Origin: Methylococcales bacterium
Lineage (GTDB): Bacteria > Pseudomonadota > Gammaproteobacteria > Methylococcales > Methylomonadaceae
DNA: 64,000 bases
NCBI GenBank assembly: GCA_028714175.1
Contig: JAQTMV010000001.1
Location: forward strand, 1-64,000
Reading direction: 5' to 3'
Numbering within the stretch: the first letter of the stretch is position 1; each line of letters opens with the position of its first letter. The position numbers were made by a program, and so were the translations under genes. The notes below the pieces were generated by a model that was not told the origin of the DNA, did no database searches, and saw nothing but the letters and a program-made list of their open reading frames with translations. Of this stretch, positions 55,471 through 64,000 are shown piece after piece.

Positions 55471-58400
55471 TCATTTTAAGCCTTGCGTCCAGACCCTGGC
55501 ATTTCTAAACATCCGCATCCACGCGCCATACTCGCTCCAGTCATCAGGATGCCATGAATTTTGCAAGGTTCTAAAGCAGCGTTCAGGATGCGGCATCATG
55601 ATAGTGAAGCGTCCATCGCTTGTGGTTAAAGCGGTAATACCGAAAGGCGAGCCATTGGGATTGGCTGGAAAATCCGTCGCAATAGCACCGTAGTCATCGA
55701 CATAACACAAGGCGACGGCTTGCGAGTCAAAAGCAGTCCGAGGATCGAAAGCAAACTCTGCACGGCCTTCGCCATGGGCAACAGCAACGGGCATTCTGGA
55801 GCCTTCCATGCCTGCAAACAAAATGGAGGGTGATTTTTGAACTTCAACCATGGCTACCCGGGCTTCAAATTGCTCTGACGTATTACGCATAAAGCGCGGC
55901 CAATGCTCGGCTCCAGGAATGATTTCCTTTAATCCCGACATCATCTGGCAACCATTACAGACACCCAAGCCGAAGGTATCTGACCGTTGAAAAAATGCCT
56001 CAAATTCATCCCGGGCGCGTGGGTTAAATAGAATGGATTTGGCCCAGCCTCCACCTGCGCCCAGTACATCGCCATAAGAAAAACCGCCGCAGGCAACCAG
56101 TCCGGTAAAATCACGCAAACTTACCCGTCCATGAATAAGATCGGTCATATGCACATCGACGCTGGTAAAGCCGGCACGATCAAACGCCGCCGCCATTTCT
56201 ACATGACCATTCACGCCCTGCTCTCGCAGGATAGCAACTTTGGGTCTGGGTGTTAAAATATACGGTGCGGTGACATCCTCATTAACATCAAACGTTAATT
56301 TAACATGCAAGCCCGGATCATTATCATCGGCAATGCGTTCAAACTGTTGCCTGGCGCAATCGGGATTATCACGCAAAGCCTGCATTCTGAAGCTGACTTC
56401 AGACCAGAGGGTTTGCAATTCAGCGCGGCTGGCGGAATAAACAAATTTGTTTTCAAAGCTGATGGTTAATTGCTGTTCTTTCAACACCTTGCCTATGAAA
56501 AAAGTGCAGTCTTTCAAGCCCGATTTATTTAACAAGCCAATAACATGTTCACTATCGTTGGCACGAATTTGCAATACTGCGCCAAGTTCTTCATTAAACA
56601 ATGCAGACAAGGCATCATCGCCCAAGTAATCGAGTGATAGCTTGACTCCCAATCTGCCGGCGAACATCATTTCAGAAATAGTGGCTAATAAGCCGCCATC
56701 AGAACGGTCATGATACGCAAGCAACTTGCCTTGGCTATTCAATGCTTGAATGGCATTAAAGAATATTTTTAATAAATCCGGATCGTCTAAATCGGGGCAG
56801 TCGTCGTCATCCCCCATTTGATTGTAAACCTGTGCTAACACCGAACCGCCCAAACGAGCTAGTCCCAAGTCAACGATGACTAATAAACTATCTTCATTAT
56901 CTAGCCATTTTAATTGAGGAGTCAGGGTCTTGCTGACATCGGCCACCGGCGCAAACGCTGTAACAATAAGCGACAACGGTGCCGTCATGATTTTTTCACC
57001 GGCGTTATCTTTCCATACGGTTTTCATCGACAGTGAATCTTTACCTACGGGGATGGCAATGCCCAGCGCCGGACATAACTCCATGCCGACCGCTTTAACA
57101 GTATCAAACAACGCCGCATCCTCACCCGGGAAACCCGCAGCCGCCATCCAGTTGGCGGAAATTTTAATTTTACTTAGTGATTCCACGCGGGCTGCCGCGA
57201 GATTGGTTAATGCCTCGCCTATCGCCATGCGGCCCGATGCAGGAGCGTCAATTACGGCAATTGGCGACCGTTCACCCATCGCCATGGCCTCGCCTGTCAG
57301 GGCATAAAAACCTGATGCGGTTACCGCGACGTCGGCCACGGGCACTTGCCAGGGACCGACCATTTGATCGCGCGCGACCAATCCTGTTATCGAACGGTCA
57401 CCGATATGAATGAGAAAACTTTTATCGGCGACGGCAGGAAAAGACAATACACGCTTTACGGCTTCCTTTATTTTAATCCGGCTGATATTCAATGCGCGCG
57501 TTTTGGGCTTAACGCGCTTGACATTCCGGTGCATTTTCGGCGATTTTCCAAACAATACTGACATCGGAATATCAACGGGCTTGTCGCCCAGCAAGGCATC
57601 ATTGAGCAATAAATGCTCTTCTTCAGTTGCTTTGCCGATGACCGCAAACAGACAATGTTCACGTTCGCAAAAGGAGCTAAACAGCGCCAATGATTCCGGC
57701 TTGATAGCGACCACATAACGTTCCTGTGCTTCGTTACACCAGATTTGCATCGGTGACATGCCTTTGTCGGCATTGTGTACATTACGCAATTCGAAGCGTC
57801 CGCCGCGTCCGCAGTCATGGATAATTTCAGGTACGGCATTGGACAATCCGCCAGCACCAATATCATGTATCGAGATAATAGGCGTATCGTTACCCAGGGA
57901 ATTGCAATGGTTGATAACCTCCTGACAACGGCGTTCCATCTCGGGGTTTTCCCGTTGCACCGAGGCGAAATCCAGATCCATGGAACCTGCGCCTGAAGCC
58001 TGGGATGAAGCTGCCCCGCCGCCCAAACCGATTAACATGGCAGGCCCGCCTAAAATAATAATCAACGAACCGGCCGGAATAGCGTGTTTTTCGATCAGCA
58101 TCGGGCGGATGTTACCCATGCCGCCTGCAATCATAATCGGCTTGTGATAACCCCTGAATTCATTGCTAGTCCCTATGACGGGCTGTTCAAAGTTGCGGAA
58201 ATAGCCCGCCAGGTTGGGCCGGCCAAATTCATTATTAAATGCAGCGCCGCCGAGAGGACCTTCAAGCATAATATCTAAAGCCGATGCAATACGTTCGGGC
58301 TTGCCGTTATGCTTTTCCCAGGGTTGAGGAAAGCCTGGAATTTGCAAATGCGATACTGAAAACCCGGTTAACCCTGCTTTAGTTGCAGAACCTCGCCCGG

Positions 58401-59361
58401 TTGCGCCTTCATCGCGAATTTCACCGCCGGAACCGGTAGCGGCTCCCGGGAAAGGAGAAATGGCGGTAGGATGATTGTGAGTTTCTACTTTCATCAGCAA
58501 ATGCGCGTCTTCTTCGACATAGCCATATATGCCTGTTATGGCATTGCGAATAAAAACTTGTGCTTTTGAGCCTACTGCTACCGAAGCATTATCACTGTAG
58601 GCGGATAAAATCCCTTCCGGGCTTTTTTCGGCGGTGTTACGTATCATGCTAAATAAAGACTTGGCTTGCTCTACGCCATCTATCGTCCAGTCAGCATTGA
58701 AAATCTTATGCCGGCAATGTTCGGAATTGGCTTGCGCAAACATCATCAGCTCGACATCCGTCGGATTTCTGCCAAGGTTTTGAAAGCTGTCAGTCAAATA
58801 ATTAATTTCATCATCCGATAACGCCATGCCCAGTTGTGAATTTGCCTTAACCAGCGCGTCACGGCCATGCTCAAGTATATCTATGCTGAGTAATGGCTTG
58901 GGTTGATGTTGAATAAATAAATCCGGCTCTATAATGTCATATAAAACGGTTTGGGTCATGCGGTCATGAAGTAAAGCCGATAGCTGTGTTTTAGCCGATG
59001 TTGATAACGGGTTGTTGGCTATTAGCTGGTATTCAATACCCCGTTCAATGCGCTTGACCGCTGACAAGCCGCACCGCTGCGCAATCTCTGTCGCTTTACT
59101 GGACCAGGGTGAAATGGTGCCTGGTCTTGGCACAACCAGCAGGGATTCAAAATTTTGAATCCCTGCTGGTTGCCTGGAACCATAAGATAGCAACTGATTT
59201 AAGATGGCGGCTTGACTGTCATTTAAGTCATTTTCAACATCCACAAAGTGGATAAACCGTGCTGAAACGGCTGTGATAGCTGATTCTGCAGCCTGCAATT
59301 CAGTCAGTAGTTTTTTGACGCGAAAGTCAGATAATGCACAGGTTCCAGGGATTTTTAACAT
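55471..59361 (-). CDS. purL: Phosphoribosylformylglycinamidine synthase
   Basis: 1296 residues, matching E. coli PurL (1295), the large single-chain form. N-terminal PurS-like domain, two AIRS-type halves ([41 protein letters not shown]), and a C-terminal glutaminase with nucleophile Cys in [13 protein letters not shown]. Fourth step of purine synthesis. ATG at 59361 ([13 protein letters not shown]) chosen; the frame stays open to 59424 but that part runs through a REP palindrome. Confidence 0.97.
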   Translation of the reverse strand: MLKIPGTCALSDFRVKKLLTELQAAESAITAVSARFIHFVDVENDLNDSQAAILNQLLSYGSRQPAGIQNFESLLVVPRPGTISPWSSKATEIAQRCGLSAVKRIERGIEYQLIANNPLSTSAKTQLSALLHDRMTQTVLYDIIEPDLFIQHQPKPLLSIDILEHGRDALVKANSQLGMALSDDEINYLTDSFQNLGRNPTDVELMMFAQANSEHCRHKIFNADWTIDGVEQAKSLFSMIRNTAEKSPEGILSAYSDNASVAVGSKAQVFIRNAITGIYGYVEEDAHLLMKVETHNHPTAISPFPGAATGSGGEIRDEGATGRGSATKAGLTGFSVSHLQIPGFPQPWEKHNGKPERIASALDIMLEGPLGGAAFNNEFGRPNLAGYFRNFEQPVIGTSNEFRGYHKPIMIAGGMGNIRPMLIEKHAIPAGSLIIILGGPAMLIGLGGGAASSQASGAGSMDLDFASVQRENPEMERRCQEVINHCNSLGNDTPIISIHDIGAGGLSNAVPEIIHDCGRGGRFELRNVHNADKGMSPMQIWCNEAQERYVVAIKPESLALFSSFCEREHCLFAVIGKATEEEHLLLNDALLGDKPVDIPMSVLFGKSPKMHRNVKRVKPKTRALNISRIKIKEAVKRVLSFPAVADKSFLIHIGDRSITGLVARDQMVGPWQVPVADVAVTASGFYALTGEAMAMGERSPIAVIDAPASGRMAIGEALTNLAAARVESLSKIKISANWMAAAGFPGEDAALFDTVKAVGMELCPALGIAIPVGKDSLSMKTVWKDNAGEKIMTAPLSLIVTAFAPVADVSKTLTPQLKWLDNEDSLLVIVDLGLARLGGSVLAQVYNQMGDDDDCPDLDDPDLLKIFFNAIQALNSQGKLLAYHDRSDGGLLATISEMMFAGRLGVKLSLDYLGDDALSALFNEELGAVLQIRANDSEHVIGLLNKSGLKDCTFFIGKVLKEQQLTISFENKFVYSASRAELQTLWSEVSFRMQALRDNPDCARQQFERIADDNDPGLHVKLTFDVNEDVTAPYILTPRPKVAILREQGVNGHVEMAAAFDRAGFTSVDVHMTDLIHGRVSLRDFTGLVACGGFSYGDVLGAGGGWAKSILFNPRARDEFEAFFQRSDTFGLGVCNGCQMMSGLKEIIPGAEHWPRFMRNTSEQFEARVAMVEVQKSPSILFAGMEGSRMPVAVAHGEGRAEFAFDPRTAFDSQAVALCYVDDYGAIATDFPANPNGSPFGITALTTSDGRFTIMMPHPERCFRTLQNSWHPDDWSEYGAWMRMFRNARVWTQGLK

Positions 59362-59387
59362 GTAAGCAAAACAATAAATGTTGGTTA

Positions 59388-59452
59388 TCGGGTTAGCGCA
59401 GCGTAACGACAATACCGGGTGCAAGATGTCGGGTTACACTGCGCTAACCCGA
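59388..59452. repeat. REP-type inverted repeat between bamC and purL
   Basis: TCGGGTTAGCGCAGCGTAAC (59388-59407) and the complement of TCGGGTTAGCGCAGTGTAAC (59433-59452) form a 20-bp inverted repeat with one mismatch and a 25-nt loop. The GGGTTAGCGCAG core is a typical REP-like extragenic palindrome. Confidence 0.8.
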
Positions 59453-59475
59453 CCTACGCGATTTACCTGATCCAG

Positions 59476-60222
59476 TTATTTTTTTGCCAAATCAGCTTTA
59501 ATGGTTTCCTGCAAAAGAGTCAGTAGCTTAAAACTGGCTGCATCAGAGAGCGGTTGCTGATCTTCACTCATGACAATGATATCCGTTAGCTGATTATTGG
59601 CTATCAACTTGAGTCGATATTCCTTGTCATAACTTTGGATGCCGCTAAAAATAAACACGAGTTCATCCCAGTATGATTTATCCTCTACTTTCCGCTCATC
59701 AGGATCATAGTGGACGGTAAACTCTCCCGCTTCCTGATTACGTTCGGTTACTTCAATAGATTTTCGGCTTAATGCTTTACCCACTATGCGCCAGGCCATG
59801 GCAAACGGCACATTGATACGCAAGCGGTTTTCGCCTATATCAAAGTTAACACGTTCCACTTTAATTAATTTGGGATCGATGACCGTTTCGCTTACAGACG
59901 GCGCGGCGGCTACGGGCTGCGCTGCTGCTTTAGTTGCAGGCGGAGCAACATGCGCTGCCTCCTTGGCGGGCGCTGCAACAGGAGTGGAAGATATGTTCGC
60001 ATCAGTATCGGCGCCAACAAGAGGGGAGGGCGGTGCCGAAGCCGAAGGGCCTGGAAGATGATCTTGCTTCAGATCATCCGGCAAGATCAGGGGCGGAATT
60101 TCAGTGGTGTACTGATAATCTTTTTCCTTATCGGGAAAATAACTTTTAACATAACTGCAGGCTGACAGATTAATCAGGAAAGCTGCACTTATGAGGAATG
60201 AACCCGTTTTAGAGTTTATCAT
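59476..60222 (-). CDS. bamC: Outer-membrane assembly lipoprotein BamC (NlpB)
   Basis: 248 residues. Lipobox INLSAC, then the unstructured BamC segment (DKEKDYQYTTEIPPLILPDDL) that lies on BamD, an Ala/Pro-rich linker (about 70-115), and one helix-grip domain. Shorter than E. coli BamC (344), which has two such domains. Downstream of dapA by 4 bp, the conserved dapA-bamC pairing. Confidence 0.85.
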   Translation of the reverse strand: MINSKTGSFLISAAFLINLSACSYVKSYFPDKEKDYQYTTEIPPLILPDDLKQDHLPGPSASAPPSPLVGADTDANISSTPVAAPAKEAAHVAPPATKAAAQPVAAAPSVSETVIDPKLIKVERVNFDIGENRLRINVPFAMAWRIVGKALSRKSIEVTERNQEAGEFTVHYDPDERKVEDKSYWDELVFIFSGIQSYDKEYRLKLIANNQLTDIIVMSEDQQPLSDAASFKLLTLLQETIKADLAKK

Positions 60223-60226
60223 TTAT

Positions 60227-61102
60227 TTAAATAATCCCAGCTTGATGCATGGCACCGCGGACTGCATCAAAACAATCTTCAGTTAGCCAGGTTAAAGGTA
60301 AACGAATACCTATACCAATTAAGCCCATTTGTGCTAGCGCCCATTTAACCGGGATTGGATTCGACTGAATAAACAGACTCTTATGCAAGGCAGCTAATTT
60401 TGTGTCTATGGCTAATGCGGTTTGTTTATCGCCCGACATTGCCGCCATAATCATTTCATGTACCAGGCGTGGCGCAACGTTACCGGTTACGGTAATCGAG
60501 CCATTGCCACCTAGTAGACAAAACTCGCGGCTGGTGGCATCGTCGCCGGTATAAATAGCAAAATCGGTACTTGTCAAATCGCGGATTTTTTTTAACCTGG
60601 ACAAATCGCCTGTCGCTTCTTTAATGCCCACGATATTGGCTAGTTGAGACAATCGGCCCACTGTTTCCGGCAGCATATCACAGGCGGTGCGCCCCGGCAC
60701 ATTGTATAAAATCTGCGGAATATCAACCGTTTCAGCAATGGCTTTGTAATGCAGATACAAGCCTTCCTGAGTCGGTTTATTATAATAGGGGGTTACGATC
60801 AAACAGGCATACGCGCCGGCTTGTTTGGCTTTGCGAGTCAGGCTGATCGCTTCAGTGGTTGAGTTTGCCCCGGTTCCGGCAATAACCGGAATTCTGCTGT
60901 TAACAAAGTCAACAACAGTTTTGATAACATCACAGTGCTCATCTTCATCCAGTGTCGCTGACTCACCGGTTGTGCCTACCGCAACAAGGGCATCGGTACC
61001 TTGCGCTATGTGAAAGTCAACCAGTTTTTTTAAGCTTTCCTTATCCACGGCACCGCTTTCATCCATCGGTGTTACTAACGCTACGATACTACCTTGAATC
61101 AT
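60227..61102 (-). CDS. dapA: 4-hydroxy-tetrahydrodipicolinate synthase
   Basis: 291 residues, TIM-barrel aldolase condensing pyruvate with aspartate semialdehyde. GTTGESATLDEDEH near residues 43-56, catalytic Tyr in YNVPGRTA, Schiff-base Lys in IVGIKEATGDLSR. First gene of the dapA-bamC-purL strand; AAGGT is seen before the start. Confidence 0.96.
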   Translation of the reverse strand: MIQGSIVALVTPMDESGAVDKESLKKLVDFHIAQGTDALVAVGTTGESATLDEDEHCDVIKTVVDFVNSRIPVIAGTGANSTTEAISLTRKAKQAGAYACLIVTPYYNKPTQEGLYLHYKAIAETVDIPQILYNVPGRTACDMLPETVGRLSQLANIVGIKEATGDLSRLKKIRDLTSTDFAIYTGDDATSREFCLLGGNGSITVTGNVAPRLVHEMIMAAMSGDKQTALAIDTKLAALHKSLFIQSNPIPVKWALAQMGLIGIGIRLPLTWLTEDCFDAVRGAMHQAGII

Positions 61103-61311
61103 AAAATCTCTGGCTCAAAATTGATAGGGTTATAAAACTGCCGTCATTATAACAAGCAAATACATAAAAAAGGTACAAGGTGCCTGGCTAAAAGAGATTG
61201 TTCCTTGATACCTGAACTAGCAAAATCCTGTCATAATGCGGTATAATTCTTAAATAAACAAACATTTCCTTGGCGCTTTCCGCGCCTCCTCCTATGCCAA
61301 CAGGTAAATCC

Positions 61312-63081
61312 ATGTCCAATGATGTTTCACCATTACCCTCTTTCCGTGATTTAGCGCTGATAGACCCGGTGCTAAAAGCGCTGGATGATGTCGGTTATGA
61401 AACACCTTCGCCTATTCAGGCACAAGTTATCCCGCACCTGCTGCAAGGCAAGGATGTGTTGGGGCAGGCACAAACGGGAACCGGCAAAACAGCCGCTTTT
61501 GCACTGCCTATTTTATCGCGCATCGATCTTCGGCAAAAAGACCCGCAGGTTCTGGTTCTGGCGCCGACTCGCGAACTGGCGATTCAGGTGGCGGAAGCGT
61601 TTCAACGTTATGCTGCACATTTACATGGCTTCCATGTTTTACCCATTTACGGTGGCCAGGACTATAGCACCCAGTTACGCCAGTTAAGGCGTGGCGCTCA
61701 TGTTGTTGTCGGCACGCCGGGTCGGGTCATGGATCATATGCGCAAAGGCACGCTGAATCTGGGCGGGCTTAACGTTTTGGTACTTGATGAAGCCGATGAA
61801 ATGCTGCGCATGGGTTTTATTGATGATGTGGAATGGGTACTTGAACAAACTCCCGACGACATACAAATTGCGCTATTCTCAGCAACGATGCCACCGGCGA
61901 TTCGCAAAATTGCTCAAGAGTATTTGCATGAGCCTGAACAAATCACCATTAAAGTGACCAGCGCATCTGCAGAATTCATACGCCAACGTTTTTGGATAGT
62001 CAGTGGCGTACACAAACTGGACGCACTAACCCGCATTCTTGAAGCCGAAACGTTTGACGGCATGATTATTTTTGTCAGAACCAAAACTGCAACTATTGAG
62101 CTGGCTGAAAAACTGGAAGCGCGTGGCTTTTCGGCAGCTGCGATTAATGGCGATATGTCTCAGGCGCTTAGAGAACGTACCATTGCCCATCTGAAGAACG
62201 GCAAACTGGATATCCTGATCGCGACCGATGTTGCTGCACGCGGATTGGATGTAGACCGTATTACCCATGTCGTTAACTACGACATCCCTTACGATACCGA
62301 GTCGTACATTCACCGTATAGGCAGGACCGGACGTGCTGGACGTACAGGCGATGCGATATTGTTTATCGCCCCCAGAGAAAGAAAACTGTTGACTAATATT
62401 GAAAAAGCAACCAAGAAAAAAGTTGAAGAAATGGGCTTGCCTTCAACTGAAGTCATTAACAATAAACGTATCGCCCGTTTTAAACAAAACATAACTGATA
62501 CCTTGGCCGCAGAAGAACTAAGTTTTTTCAGTCAATTGATTGAGCAATACCAGCAGGAACATAATGTATCGGCTCTGGAAATAGCCGCTGCTCTGGCAAA
62601 ACTGGTGCAAGGGGAAACGCCGCTGTTAATGCAAAACTTGCCGAAAAAATCCTACGACAGCAGGGAGGACAGACCAGAACGAGCAGACCGGCCGCAAAGG
62701 GACCGTAAACCTAAACGTGCGTTTGGCGGAGGGGCTGATATTGAAATGGAATTATTCCGTATTGAGGTCGGCCACAATCATGGCGTAAAGCCTGGCAATA
62801 TTGTCGGAGCCATCGCCAATGAAACAGGCATTGATGGCGACCATATCGCCCGTATTAGAATCGAAGACGAATACAGTACTGTTGAGTTGCCGGCGGGCAT
62901 GCCGAAAGAACTGCTTCAGGAACTGAAAAAGATCAGAGTCGCCGGTCAGTTGCTTAACATATCAAAAATGCATAACAGTAGTAGCAAATCAAAACCGGAT
63001 GATGCGGATAAAAAAGTGGACAAAAGCAAAAAACGGATAGGTTCTACATCACGACGGGCAAAGCCGAAAGTGGCTGAATAA
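61312..63081 (+). CDS. deaD: DEAD-box RNA helicase DeaD/CsdA
   Basis: 589 residues. Q motif PSPIQAQVIPHL, motif I AQTGTGKT, DEAD (VLDEADEM), SAT (LFSATMP), motif VI HRIGRTGRAGR, and a C-terminal DbpA-like RNA-binding domain (LFRIEVGHNHGVKPGNIVGAIANE) after an Arg-rich linker. Involved in ribosome assembly and cold adaptation. ATG at 61312 follows CAGGTAAATCC; a TTG at 61270 is the longer alternative. Confidence 0.94.
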   Translation: MSNDVSPLPSFRDLALIDPVLKALDDVGYETPSPIQAQVIPHLLQGKDVLGQAQTGTGKTAAFALPILSRIDLRQKDPQVLVLAPTRELAIQVAEAFQRYAAHLHGFHVLPIYGGQDYSTQLRQLRRGAHVVVGTPGRVMDHMRKGTLNLGGLNVLVLDEADEMLRMGFIDDVEWVLEQTPDDIQIALFSATMPPAIRKIAQEYLHEPEQITIKVTSASAEFIRQRFWIVSGVHKLDALTRILEAETFDGMIIFVRTKTATIELAEKLEARGFSAAAINGDMSQALRERTIAHLKNGKLDILIATDVAARGLDVDRITHVVNYDIPYDTESYIHRIGRTGRAGRTGDAILFIAPRERKLLTNIEKATKKKVEEMGLPSTEVINNKRIARFKQNITDTLAAEELSFFSQLIEQYQQEHNVSALEIAAALAKLVQGETPLLMQNLPKKSYDSREDRPERADRPQRDRKPKRAFGGGADIEMELFRIEVGHNHGVKPGNIVGAIANETGIDGDHIARIRIEDEYSTVELPAGMPKELLQELKKIRVAGQLLNISKMHNSSSKSKPDDADKKVDKSKKRIGSTSRRAKPKVAE

Positions 63082-63093
63082 AAGATTCACTTT

Positions 63094-63535
63094 GATTTGA
63101 ATCAAATACTCAAAGGCTTGGAGCCGTTCAAAGACAGCATTGAAGGGATTCCGGTAAATCAACCTACTACTGGTACTGGCTGGTGGATGGCTTGATGGAA
63201 GCAGGTTAACGTGTTCATTTGGTGAATACAGCAGCGGTTAAGCAATACGAGGGTTTGAAGCACACCGACGATGACCACGATGCGTTCCGGCTAGCGCATT
63301 TGTTACGTTTAGGCCTATTGCCATCGGGGCATATCTAGCCAAAGCAAAGCAGGGCGGTGAGGGATTTATTACGCAAACGGGAGACAGTTAGTCAGGCAAC
63401 GAACTGGGCATATTTTGAGAATAGAAAACTTATATTCCCGTAATACCGGCAACCGTTTAAGTTGCAACGCCATCAAGCGTCTGACTCAAGAACAACATAT
63501 TGAGAAATAGTTTGATGATCCGACTGTGGCGCTGA
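63094..63535 (+). pseudogene. IS110-family transposase remnant
   Basis: In several frames one reads DLNQILKGLEPFKDSIEGI, then WYWLVDGLMEAG, VHLVNTAAVKQYEGLKHTDDDHDAFRLAHLLRLGLLPSGHI, RAVRDLLRKRETV and NRLSCNAIKRLT-like pieces: the DEDD-domain half of an IS110 transposase with frameshifts and stops. No intact ends found. Between it and the next remnant (63536-63708) nothing else is recognised. Confidence 0.75.
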
Positions 63536-63708
63536 TATTTTTCCATTGTGAAAGACCAGTAGCCTTTATCCTGATGGGTGACTGGCGCGCATCAATGCTT
63601 GCACGAACCACTAAACGAGAAGACGGCTGCGTATAGTCAACTGATTACCCAAACAAAACGCTGCACATCTGCACACGAACAGGCAATTTGTACAAGGGGA
63701 TAAAAACC

Positions 63709-63906
63709 ATGACAAGTTGGGCAGAAGAAGAAGTAAAAACGGCCGCGCTGGGCGACCAACGATTGAATAAGCGACTGCTTAAAGATATGAGGTCAACGCT
63801 AGAAGATTTGGCATCGCAAAAGGAATGCAAGATACATCAAGCATCAGGAAGAAGAGGACAAGCGAATAGATCAACTCGATTTATTTTAATGCATCACCAT
63901 ATTTAG
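63709..63906 (+). pseudogene. IS4/Tn5-type transposase N-terminal fragment
   Basis: MTSWAEEEVKTAALGDQRLNKRL is the conserved DNA-binding N-terminus of IS4-family (Tn5-like) transposases (WAxxEFxxxxLGDxRLxxRL). The match continues into HQASGRRGQANRSTRF with deviations, then the frame stops after 65 codons without the catalytic domain. Confidence 0.7.
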
Positions 63907-63946
63907 GTGGGACAAAATTAACCCGCTTCGAGCGGCTTATCTTTTC

Positions 63947-63973
63947 AAACCACTGGCTTTGCCAGAGGTTTTT
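63947..63973 (+). terminator. Rho-independent terminator
   Basis: AAACCACTGGC (63947-63957), loop TTT, GCCAGAGGTTT (63961-63971): an 11-bp stem with one A-A mismatch, followed by a T-run to 63973. Reads as a terminator on the plus strand behind the transposase fragment. Confidence 0.55.
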
Positions 63974-64000
63974 GATCGGTGTCCCGGGATAAGTACTTGT

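Noticed and set aside
59362-59424. Upstream extension of purL
   Set aside because: It runs through a REP palindrome; the ATG at 59361 gives the exact family length.

Overview
The window looks like the chromosome of a gammaproteobacterial methylotroph, most likely a type I methanotroph. The evidence is a set of bacterial formylmethanofuran dehydrogenase/formyltransferase genes (fhcB, fhcA, fhcD, fhcC; the tetrahydromethanopterin C1 route) together with typical gammaproteobacterial gene orders: zapA-6S RNA with divergent ygfB-pepP-ubiH, hemA-prfA-prmC, lolB-ispE-tRNA(Gln)-prs-rplY-pth, and hrcA-grpE-dnaK-dnaJ-dapB. No methane or methanol oxidation gene lies in the window, so methanotrophy is an inference.

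Layout. 1-7.5 kb: a partial Deg protease, 6S RNA, zapA and a zapB-like gene, the ygfB-pepP-ubiH operon, a ComEA-like protein, cmoB and an MlaC-like gene. 7.8-15.5 kb: a type II secretion operon, gspG-H-I-J-K-L-M, a GspC/N-like gene and the secretin gspD, without gspE or gspF. 15.6-22.5 kb: a sulfate uptake operon on the minus strand (yezD-like, outer-membrane porin, sbp, cysT, cysW, cysA, cysB). 22.6-28.3 kb: an accessory region with a decayed REP-associated transposase, a RelE-type toxin-antitoxin pair between two ~160-bp repeats, and a cassette made of a receiver-less sigma-54 activator, a small secreted protein and a diheme peroxidase. 28.4-35.3 kb: dapB and the heat-shock genes, plus a toxin-antitoxin pair whose toxin has lost its normal start. 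35.5-42.9 kb: an NYN/PIN-like nuclease and the fhc genes, split in the middle by about 2 kb of toxin-antitoxin and abortive-infection-like genes. 43-52.5 kb: JAMM protease, prmC, prfA, hemA, then TPR lipoprotein, lolB, ispE, tRNA-Gln, prs, rplY, pth. 52.5-55.4 kb: a 5'-truncated M28 peptidase, a PAS fragment and a membrane protein. 55.5-63.1 kb: purL, bamC, dapA and a DEAD-box helicase. 63.1-64 kb: transposase remnants.

The best candidate for an undescribed system is the 24.4-27.9 kb cassette. The activator lies directly upstream of paired TTGCAAC palindromes and a sigma-54-type -24/-12 element that point at the secreted-protein and peroxidase genes; the peroxidase has no ATG start and appears to begin at an ATA codon behind a strong Shine-Dalgarno. 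Other notable points are the interrupted fhc cluster, an intrinsic-terminator-like hairpin inside the pth coding sequence, a sigma-32 promoter overlapping the grpE stop codon, and tandem 7-bp repeats that form the ends of several proteins. All functional assignments rest on reading translated sequence and motifs; no database search was run.
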